Positions 6,816 to 12,067 of a stretch of 12,067 nucleotides of DNA are shown here, one piece after another (the stretch's first letter is position 1; every line of letters begins with the position of its first letter). The position numbers and the translations under genes were made by a program. Source of the stretch: Candidatus Omnitrophota bacterium (GTDB lineage Bacteria; Hinthialibacterota; Hinthialibacteria; Hinthialibacterales; JAKPRU01); NCBI GenBank assembly GCA_029557025.1, contig JAKPRU010000109.1, forward strand, positions 1 through 12,067, read 5' to 3'. Under the pieces are notes generated by a model. It saw only the letters and a program-made list of their open reading frames with translations. It did no database searches and was not told where the DNA came from.

Positions 6816-9239
6816 ATGGTCTTCAAGCCGGAAAAGGTCAAGATTCGAAGGGGGGATTACCGCAGACGGCGGTCTTCCTTTCCTTTTACGACTTTCTTTT
6901 TCCTTGTGCTGATTCTCGGCGGGTATCTTCTGTACGAGTACATCCCGGAATTTCCGGAGATTGAAGACACGGTGGCGGTTCGGAAGCTGATTCTCGTGGG
7001 ATTTGAGGGGGCCGATCCGAACCTGATCGACCGATATTGGAGCGACTTGCCTCATCTCCGCGCTCTGGCGGAGAGCGGCTATCGTGGGACAATCGCCTCG
7101 ACCGTTCCGCCGGAAGGACCGGTTACGTGGGCTTCTATTGCCGTGGGAGCGGGGCCGGAGGTCCACGGAATATACAATTTCCTTCGCCGTCCCGCCGGAA
7201 CCTACTCTGTGTCCCGGGAGTTGCTGACAAGAAAAGAAGATGCAAAGTACTGGTTCCGGCAATTCCTAGTGCGTTCCCCGAAATACTTCTCGACCATTCA
7301 GGGAAAACCGCTCTGGGAAATCCTTTCCGAGAACGATGTCCCCGCTGTTTTTCTGCGAGTCCCGGGAACTTTTCCTCCTCCTCGGGGACGATCATTAACC
7401 GTGCTGTCCGGATTTGGGGTCCCGGACCTTTCGGAAGAATCGTCGGCATTTCATCATTTCTCCACACGATACAAGGGAGAGACACTAAGGACAGCATCAG
7501 GTGGAAGATTGATTCCGCTCAAGAAGGAGCGGGATCGGTATGTGGGCACGGTATACGGTCCGCCTGACCCGGTTGTGCAGAGTCAGATCAATGAGTTGAG
7601 GCAGAGACGGATCGGTGTATGCCTGAAGCGTCTCAACGCCGAGCTGGTTTTCTGGATGCGGAACCGATTGTCCGACACGATGGCCGCCGACCGTGACCGA
7701 TTCCTGGAGATGTTGTGTTCGCTGCGCGCCGAATTGAGAAACGGACCGCAAACACTACAGAAGAAATATCTATCGGATGCCGATCGCCTGATTAAGATTC
7801 TTGTGACACCCGGTTCCCCTGAAGGGATTTCACTGTTAGATGAAGCGCAGCACACTCCTCAAGCGAAATTGCGAACACTGATCGAAGAATCACGAAAAGA
7901 GGAGGATGATCTGGCGGCCCGTCTTCGGGTATTGGAGGAGTCTCCCGGCATAGCCCCGCCGATCACCTTGCCGATTTCTTTCCGGATTGTGGATGAGAAC
8001 ATGGCGGTGGTTCATCTGTCGGGGGGCATGGAGACCATGGCTCTGCGGCAATGGACCGATTGGTATCCGGTAACGTTCTCTGCGGGTTCCCTGGTCAAGA
8101 TTCACGGGATCACCCGCTTTTATTTACAGTCCATCACGCCGGAATTGGAAGTATACATGCAACCGATCGGTCTCTCGCCTCGGGAGCCGTATATTCCGAT
8201 TTCACAGCCCGGGGAATTTTCGCGGGACTTGACGGAAATACCGGAAATCGGCCTTTTCAAAGCGCGAAGCTTCATAGAAGAAAGCAACGCGTTCACGGAC
8301 AGTATTCTGGATGAAAAGACCTTTCTTGACGAGCTTCTTGAGACAAATCGCAAGTTGGAAAGAATCGCACTCCAGACGGTCACCAATCGGGAATGGGATT
8401 TCTTTTTCGCGGTGTTTCCAGGCCCTGATCAAGTGGCCGAGCTGATGGCTCGAACAGTCGATCCGATGCACCCTGAGTTCGATCCCCGCCAAACCGGGGA
8501 CCCCATTCGTCAAATATATGTGCGTATAGACGAAATTGTCGGGAATATTCTGAAGCGATACGGTGAAGACAAAGATACCGTGATAATTGTCTTCTCGGAC
8601 CATGGTGTTCTTTCATTCCGGTATCGGGTAAATCTCAATGCCTGGCTGGTGAAACAGGGGTATATGAGCCTGAAAACGAATGAAAGGGCCGAACAAGTTG
8701 TTGACTGGACGAACACGAAGGCGTATGCGCTGGGCACGGGGCAGATTTATCTTAATCTTCGGGGTCGCGAACCGAATGGGATCGTGGAGGCTCCCGATTC
8801 CGAGGCAATTTGCGGGGAGATTCGGGAGAACCTCATGCGGCTGACCGATGACCGTGAAGGGTTCTTTGGAATGCCGGTGGTTCGAGAGGTCCGTCCGGTT
8901 CGCGGGCCGGGTATGGGTAATTCCGGCGCGATGATGGGAGGAGACGCCCCTGATCTTCAGGTTTGTTTTGAGGCGTACTATGGAGCGGCTGTAGAGAAGG
9001 ATTTTCGTTCGATCCCGCAAGAAGTGATCGAGGACAACAATCAGGTCTGGTCGGGTGGATATCGCAGTAATTATCCCGGCCTGGTTCCGGGGATTTTATT
9101 CTGCAATCGGTCGATCCGTTCCGGTGAGCCTGCGCTGATCGACTTGGCTCCCACAGTATTGACTTATTTTGGCTTGTCTGTTCCGCAGGAGATGCAGGGA
9201 AAGAGTTTCTTGCCGGTTTCCGCGCCGGCTACTCCATGA
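6816..9239 (+). CDS. Membrane-anchored NPP/alkaline-phosphatase-superfamily protein with altered metal site
   Basis: An 807-residue protein with a basic N-terminus, one membrane segment at about 22-40 and a large extracytoplasmic part. It matches the type I phosphodiesterase/nucleotide pyrophosphatase family. It has LILVGFEGADP at 58-68, PVTWASIAVGAGPEVHGIYNF at about 102-122 (nucleophile Thr104), FPGPDQVAE at 534-542, SDHG at 594-597 followed by VNLNAWL, KAYALGTGQIYLNLRGREPNG at 635-655, and DLAPTVLTYFG near 776-786. Compared with Xanthomonas NPP ligands (D54, D210, H214, D257, H258, H363), the equivalents here are E64, D538, E542, D595, H596 and Y749, so three are changed. A charged, helical, coiled-coil-prone insertion of about 130 residues (250-380) separates the halves of the domain. 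GGTGA lies six bases before the ATG. Last gene of the three-gene operon. It may be a pseudoenzyme or use other metals; substrate unknown. Confidence 0.85.
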   Translation: MVFKPEKVKIRRGDYRRRRSSFPFTTFFFLVLILGGYLLYEYIPEFPEIEDTVAVRKLILVGFEGADPNLIDRYWSDLPHLRALAESGYRGTIASTVPPEGPVTWASIAVGAGPEVHGIYNFLRRPAGTYSVSRELLTRKEDAKYWFRQFLVRSPKYFSTIQGKPLWEILSENDVPAVFLRVPGTFPPPRGRSLTVLSGFGVPDLSEESSAFHHFSTRYKGETLRTASGGRLIPLKKERDRYVGTVYGPPDPVVQSQINELRQRRIGVCLKRLNAELVFWMRNRLSDTMAADRDRFLEMLCSLRAELRNGPQTLQKKYLSDADRLIKILVTPGSPEGISLLDEAQHTPQAKLRTLIEESRKEEDDLAARLRVLEESPGIAPPITLPISFRIVDENMAVVHLSGGMETMALRQWTDWYPVTFSAGSLVKIHGITRFYLQSITPELEVYMQPIGLSPREPYIPISQPGEFSRDLTEIPEIGLFKARSFIEESNAFTDSILDEKTFLDELLETNRKLERIALQTVTNREWDFFFAVFPGPDQVAELMARTVDPMHPEFDPRQTGDPIRQIYVRIDEIVGNILKRYGEDKDTVIIVFSDHGVLSFRYRVNLNAWLVKQGYMSLKTNERAEQVVDWTNTKAYALGTGQIYLNLRGREPNGIVEAPDSEAICGEIRENLMRLTDDREGFFGMPVVREVRPVRGPGMGNSGAMMGGDAPDLQVCFEAYYGAAVEKDFRSIPQEVIEDNNQVWSGGYRSNYPGLVPGILFCNRSIRSGEPALIDLAPTVLTYFGLSVPQEMQGKSFLPVSAPATP

Positions 9240-9267
9240 ATGTTTGCCTGAAAAGCCCCCACCCTGA

Positions 9268-9289
9268 CCCTCCCCGTAAACGGGGAGGG
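9268..9289. repeat. Perfect GC-rich palindrome (REP-like), copy 1
   Basis: Two 10-base arms, CCCTCCCCGT and ACGGGGAGGG, flank an AA loop. It begins about 30 bases after the stop of the phosphodiesterase-like gene. It resembles interspersed REP-type palindromes and could serve as an mRNA 3' end stabiliser or a weak terminator for the upstream operon. There is no U-tract. Confidence 0.75.
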
Positions 9290-9295
9290 AGGTGT

Positions 9296-9315
9296 TCCCC
9301 CCGTTTACGGGGGGA
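9296..9315. repeat. Perfect GC-rich palindrome (REP-like), copy 2, opposite orientation
   Basis: Arms TCCCCCCGT and ACGGGGGGA flank a TT loop. The core CCGTTTACGG is the reverse complement of the first copy's CCGTAAACGG, so the two palindromes form a head-to-head pair six bases apart, like the paired REP elements of BIMEs. It lies in the intergenic region before the receiver gene. Confidence 0.7.
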
Positions 9316-9433
9316 TTGAAAGGGGGAATCCGCAATCGAAACAGGGGCAGATTTTTCCAACGAAACCGTTTCCATTCCAAAGGGAATTGTCCTAACTTTA
9401 TCCAACTCAAATGATTACATCAAATCCCGTGTT

Positions 9434-9449
9434 TGGCACGGAACATGCT
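9434..9449 (+). promoter_or_regulatory. Sigma-54 (RpoN) type -24/-12 promoter
   Basis: The bases TGGCACGGAACATGCT fit the sigma-54 consensus TGGCACG-N4-TTGCW with a single mismatch (ATGCT for TTGCW). The GG and GC dinucleotides have the required spacing. Transcription would begin near 9460, giving a leader of about 70 bases before the receiver gene's ATG at 9530. No enhancer-binding site could be identified with confidence upstream. Confidence 0.65.
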
Positions 9450-9529
9450 TCTGTACTGCTTGAGTTCCAGGGATTATCGGAGATGGCGGAACGGTCCGCA
9501 GCGGCTTTCAGGGAATAGAGGTAAGGATC

Positions 9530-9970
9530 ATGAAAAAGACCATACGCATACTTGTCGCGGAACCGATTCCCGATATTCAGGATTTATACCGCGTTATTCT
9601 CGATCCCGTGGCGGATGTGATCGATTTCGCGCGAGACATTCCTGAAGCGCTCACGATGGTGGAGAAGTGCTCCTATGACGTGGTTTTTTTGGATGTGGGG
9701 GTGCCGGACCTGGACGGCCTGGAGGGAGCCGAGATATTGAATGAAATCCATCCCGAATTGCCCATTGTTGTGACCAGCTCGATCAAACTTCCGGTGCGCC
9801 TGGCGGCGTTCCTGATGGCCCATCCGAGGAACTACCTGGTGCAAAAGCCCTTTGATATCCGCGAGATACGCGAGCTGGTCCGCCTGGCGTGCTGCTCCGA
9901 GGTGACGCCGGAAGAGTTGGTCCTCTCAATGAGGTCCCGCGATTCCGATTCCTTCCTGAAGGCCATTTAA
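9530..9970 (+). CDS. Stand-alone response-regulator receiver-domain protein
   Basis: The 146-residue protein is a CheY-like receiver fold with a short extension and no output domain. The phosphoacceptor is Asp55 (VVFLDVGVPDLDG at 51-63). The Thr/Ser switch is in VVTSS (80-84) and the conserved Lys is 106 in VQKPFD. The usual acidic pair after the first strand reads A-E-P (ILVAEPIPD, residues 7-15), so only Glu11 remains in place of a D-D or E-D pair. The C-terminal 25 residues (about 122-146) have no recognised domain. GAGGT and AAGGA precede the ATG. No histidine kinase lies in the window, so the partner is unknown. A sigma-54-like promoter upstream suggests conditional expression through an RpoN activator. 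Confidence 0.88.
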   Translation: MKKTIRILVAEPIPDIQDLYRVILDPVADVIDFARDIPEALTMVEKCSYDVVFLDVGVPDLDGLEGAEILNEIHPELPIVVTSSIKLPVRLAAFLMAHPRNYLVQKPFDIREIRELVRLACCSEVTPEELVLSMRSRDSDSFLKAI

Positions 9971-10032
9971 CCCGCCGAGAATCCTCTCATTTATTCAGAA
10001 TGACAAGGGGATTTGTTGCGTGTTTTGCTGCG

Positions 10033-10061
10033 TTGTCTTGAACGACCGGACCGCTTATGGT
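10033..10061 (+). promoter_or_regulatory. Candidate sigma-70 promoter of the tRNA genes
   Basis: TTGTCT and TATGGT are separated by 17 bp; each matches its consensus hexamer at four of six positions. Transcription would start near 10068, about 17 bases before tRNA-Ile. No better candidate lies between the receiver stop at 9970 and the tRNA. Confidence 0.4.
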
Positions 10062-10084
10062 AGTTTGATTTTCCTGAAGTAAGG

Positions 10085-10160
10085 GGGCCTGTAGCTCAGC
10101 TGCGGTTAGAGCGTCCGCCTGATAAGCGGGAGGTCAGAGGTTCAACTCCTCTCAGGCCCA
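10085..10160 (+). tRNA. tRNA-Ile (anticodon GAU)
   Basis: The cloverleaf folds fully: acceptor GGGCCTG with CAGGCCC, D-stem GCTC/GAGC, anticodon stem TCCGC/GCGGG (one T-G pair) around loop CTGATAA, five-base variable region AGGTC, T-stem AGAGG/CCTCT around TTCAACT, and discriminator A. The anticodon is GAT. CCA is not encoded; TTTTT follows directly. The D-loop (AGCTGCGGTTA, 11 bases) is two longer than in E. coli tRNA-Ile. It is followed 86 bases later by tRNA-Ala, the pair usually found in 16S-23S spacers, but a protein gene lies upstream and tatC downstream. Confidence 0.96.
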
Positions 10161-10246
10161 TTTTTGTCTTGCATTCAATCGAGTTTTCCGCCTGGAATGC
10201 TCCGGGCATAATTTTGCGCTCCATTGAAAAACGGGTTGCAGATTCT

Positions 10247-10319
<73 letters not shown>

Positions 10320-10343
10320 TTGCAGGGGGTATGGATCAAGGCT

Positions 10344-11369
10344 TCAAGTAGTCGCTTCCTCTTCGCTTTCCTTTTCCTCCTCATCGACAATTCCCCGCGC
10401 GCGCTGATAGATCCGCACACATTGGGCGGACCCCTCGTAAAGAATGAGAAGCGGAATGGCGCACATGGTTTGACTGAAGGGGTCCGGCGGTGTGATCACG
10501 GCAGCGACCACGAATATCCCCACAAATACATAAGGACGCCACTTCTTCAGATGCCGGTATCGAACCAAACCGACGAACGCCAGCAGCATGATGATCACCG
10601 GCTCCTCGAAGACGATGCCAAAGGCCAGCGTAATGTGCAGGGAATTGGTGAAATAGGTGTCCATCGACCAGATTCCCGGAATGTCCGGAGTCGAAAAGCC
10701 GGCAAAGAAATAGACCATGATAGGAAGCACGAAGAAGTAAGCAAACAGCCCGCCCAGTATGAAACAGAACCAGGCGGAAATCATGGTCGGAAAAATGAAT
10801 CGCTTCTCCCTTTTATAGAGACCCGGGGCCACAAACCGCCATGCCTGGTAAAAGAGAATCGGGAATGCCAGAAAAATCCCCCCGACAATGGAAATCTTCA
10901 TGCGCACCATGAATGCCTCAAACATACTATGGTAAGCCAAGATATTGGTGAAACCGTCAGTGGCGTTGGGGGATTCCGATTTGAGAGAACTTGCCGGTTG
11001 CGCGGTCGGAGTTTCCGCTATCGGCAGGGGCATCTTTTTTTCAGCGGGGTTACCGGCGTCACTCCCGAAAAAATACGGTCGAATTCTCTCCGCGAAACGA
11101 TCCAGGTGGGGAGCCAAGGCGTCCTTGATATTCAGAATGGGTTGGCGTTCTTTCCCAATTCCCCAGTCGTAGGGTTTTTTCAGCAGATCGAAAAGCGTCC
11201 CGCTGATACAAAGACAGAGAATGGTTGCAAATCCGAAACCGAGCAGCGACTTGATGAGCCGCTCGCGCAGCTCCTCCAGGTGCTCGATAAAGGTCATTGC
11301 GCCGCCGAGTTCCTCTTCTTCGTCTTCAGGCGGTTCCTCGCGACGGGGTGGGAGTTTGGGCAAAGCCAT
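10344..11369 (-). CDS. tatC: Sec-independent protein translocase subunit TatC, enlarged first periplasmic loop
   Basis: Numbered from the ATG at 11369 (341 residues). The core is clear: MTFIEHLEELRERL at 25-38, membrane segments near 38-59, 157-177, 195-222, 242-268 and 283-300, FGIVFEEP with the conserved Glu255, and AAVITPPDPFSQ at 289-300. TatC is the twin-arginine signal receptor of the Tat translocase. Family members are usually about 250 residues; the excess lies between the first two membrane segments (about 70-142), a loop rich in Pro, Ser and Lys. An acidic, proline-rich N-terminal extension precedes residue 25, and the C-terminus is a Glu-rich tail. An ATG at 11297 would remove the extension; a TTG at 11408 is less likely. 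GGGGA precedes the chosen ATG. It follows tatA on the same strand after 123 bp. Confidence 0.95.
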   Translation of the reverse strand: MALPKLPPRREEPPEDEEEELGGAMTFIEHLEELRERLIKSLLGFGFATILCLCISGTLFDLLKKPYDWGIGKERQPILNIKDALAPHLDRFAERIRPYFFGSDAGNPAEKKMPLPIAETPTAQPASSLKSESPNATDGFTNILAYHSMFEAFMVRMKISIVGGIFLAFPILFYQAWRFVAPGLYKREKRFIFPTMISAWFCFILGGLFAYFFVLPIMVYFFAGFSTPDIPGIWSMDTYFTNSLHITLAFGIVFEEPVIIMLLAFVGLVRYRHLKKWRPYVFVGIFVVAAVITPPDPFSQTMCAIPLLILYEGSAQCVRIYQRARGIVDEEEKESEEEATT

Positions 11370-11438
11370 GGATGCGATTCCCCAATTCGTTTGATATACC
11401 GGATTCAAGAACTCCGGCCCTTAGTGAATCCCTCGAAT

Positions 11439-11483
11439 CCTCAGAGTATCCCCTTCTCCCCCAGGGAGAGGGTTGCACTGAGG
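11439..11483. repeat. REP-like imperfect palindrome between tatA and tatC
   Basis: Outer arms CCTCAG (11439-11444) and CTGAGG (11478-11483) enclose an inner stem of CCC(T)TCTCCC against GGGAGAGGG. The sequence resembles widespread interspersed REP palindromes. It lies wholly within the 123-bp tatA-tatC gap. It could halt 3'-exonuclease decay and so raise tatA mRNA over tatC; this is inference. Confidence 0.65.
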
Positions 11484-11492
11484 GAAACAGAT

Positions 11493-11861
11493 TCAATCCA
11501 TCGGGTCTTCCTCTCTGGGATATCCGTCCGGTTTGTTCTCCTCTTCTTTTTGCTCCTGTTTGGATTCCTGAGAACTTGAAGTCCCTGTCGATTGTTGGGT
11601 TTGAGCGGATATTCCCTCTGTGGTTCCTTCTGGCCTGTTGGGAAGAGCCGGGGGACTGAAGCGCCGGGGCGGTTTTCTCGGCGGAGTATAATCGAAATCG
11701 TCGAGATTCAGCTGGTTCTGGATTTCGCGGGAGGCCTCTCGAAACATACGCATCCCCTTGCCCACTTGTTTACCGATTTCGGGCAACCGTTTCGGCCCGA
11801 AAACAATGAGGGCGACGGCGAATATCACCAACCATTCCCAACCGCCGGGCATCATGAACAT
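11493..11861 (-). CDS. tatA: Twin-arginine translocase subunit TatA/E
   Basis: Numbered from the ATG at 11861 (122 residues). A short N-terminus leads to one membrane helix (WEWLVIFAVALIV at 8-20), the FGPKRLPEIGKQVGKGMRMF hinge and amphipathic helix at 21-40, then a long polar tail rich in Pro, Gln, Glu and Ser. TatA oligomers form the export conduit together with TatC. The FGPKRLPEIG motif fits TatA/E better than TatB, although bifunctional TatA proteins exist and no tatB is visible. GAGGT lies nine bases before the ATG. The frame also stays open back to a TTG at 11912, but this would place 17 extra residues before the membrane helix and is less likely. It is followed on the same strand by tatC. 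A Tat-signal sulfatase in this window is a likely client. Confidence 0.93.
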   Translation of the reverse strand: MFMMPGGWEWLVIFAVALIVFGPKRLPEIGKQVGKGMRMFREASREIQNQLNLDDFDYTPPRKPPRRFSPPALPNRPEGTTEGISAQTQQSTGTSSSQESKQEQKEEENKPDGYPREEDPMD

Positions 11862-11908
11862 CGAAAACTGACCTCGTTTCGGGTGTCCTGCATAAGGTTG
11901 CCATTCCG

Positions 11909-11980
11909 TCAAGCGGTCCGCAATGACGGTTCCCCGAAGATAGACCGAAAAAGAAGAGGAATCTCTTCTATGATACCCAT
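11909..11980 (-). CDS. Possible 23-residue leader ORF upstream of tatA
   Basis: An ATG at 11980 preceded by AAGGAGAGAAC, the strongest Shine-Dalgarno in this part of the window, opens a 23-codon frame (MGIIEEIPLLFRSIFG...) that ends in TGA at 11909, 47 bases before the tatA start. The Shine-Dalgarno sits in the loop of a hairpin with arms CCCATGT and ACATGGG (about 11975-12000), and the start codon is inside the 3' arm. Another in-frame ATG lies six codons upstream. It could be a leader peptide or chance; coding is not proven. Confidence 0.25.
   Translation of the reverse strand: MGIIEEIPLLFRSIFGEPSLRTA
11948..11969 (-). terminator. Candidate intrinsic terminator or attenuator upstream of tatA
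   Basis: On the minus strand, AGAAGAG, a four-base loop and CTCTTCT form a perfect seven-bp stem followed by TTTT. The stem is AT-rich, so termination would be weak. It may end a gene lying beyond the right edge, or act inside the leader before tatA. Confidence 0.35.
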
Positions 11981-12067
11981 GTTCTCTCCTTCATACATGG
12001 GTCTTGGCAGGTGTGGAGATGGAGATTATTGGGATGGTGTCGGCATCTTACCGGTGGTTCCAGCCGG

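Noticed and set aside
9433..9645. Plus-strand 70-residue frame overlapping the receiver gene
   Set aside because: It starts on the sigma-54 promoter and is out of frame with the receiver domain; composition is Arg-rich and unlike a protein.
9971..10020. Search for an intrinsic terminator after the receiver gene
   Set aside because: Only a four-bp GAGA/TCTC stem was seen, with no U-tract, which is too weak to call.
10320..11579. Plus-strand 419-residue frame opposite tatC
   Set aside because: Antisense shadow of tatC with His/Gln/Arg-rich low-information translation; tatC on the other strand is unambiguous.
12026..12067. Possible C-terminal end of a minus-strand gene entering from the right (…PAGTTGKMPTPSQ, then TAA)
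   Set aside because: Only 13 codons are visible, with no recognisable family; it cannot be told from a chance open frame.

Overview
The window reads like a chromosomal segment of a free-living, Gram-negative-type heterotroph. Base composition is moderately GC-rich, judged by eye and not computed. Clues to lifestyle are a Tat-signal sulfatase in a glycan or aromatic catabolic gene set, TatA/TatC, a membrane-anchored phosphodiesterase-superfamily protein, a likely sigma-54 promoter, and a tRNA-Ile/tRNA-Ala pair standing outside any rRNA operon. This combination would fit Planctomycetota, Hydrogenedentota, Sumerlaeota or similar lineages, but no marker here fixes the phylum.

Left block (1-4404, all minus strand): a three-gene set read as sulfatase, then UbiD-family decarboxylase, then a large protein with a glutamine-amidotransferase-like N-terminus and the beginning of a glycoside-hydrolase-type barrel. 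The last gene runs off the left edge. UbiD and the barrel protein overlap by four bases (ATGA), and the sulfatase lies 79 bp upstream of UbiD. The set looks like a catabolic operon for a sulfated, possibly phenolic glycoside or glycan; this is inference. A 321-bp divergent intergenic region separates it from the next block.

Middle block (4726-9239, plus strand): three tightly packed genes. The first is a polytopic membrane protein joining a SEC59/phytol-kinase-like half to a divergent DUF92 (TMEM19/VTE6-like) half. The second is a CobB/SIRT5-type sirtuin overlapping it by four bases. The third, 12 bp further on, is an 807-residue membrane-anchored member of the nucleotide-pyrophosphatase/phosphodiesterase branch of the alkaline phosphatase superfamily, which appears to have lost several metal ligands. 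Two strong GC-rich palindromes follow the block.

Right block (9240-12067): a sigma-54-like promoter (TGGCACG ... ATGCT with correct spacing) precedes a stand-alone response-regulator receiver protein. Then come tRNA-Ile(GAU) and tRNA-Ala(UGC), and, convergent on the minus strand, tatA and tatC. A REP-like palindrome lies between the two tat genes. TatC carries an unusually long first periplasmic loop. Upstream of tatA there is a short leader-like ORF with a strong Shine-Dalgarno sequence and two hairpins.

The most interesting items are the fused putative lipid-alcohol kinase/DUF92 protein in an operon with a sirtuin and a metal-site-degenerate phosphodiesterase homologue, the sigma-54 promoter before the orphan receiver, and the enlarged TatC. 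I see no CRISPR array, transposase, integrase or prophage gene.
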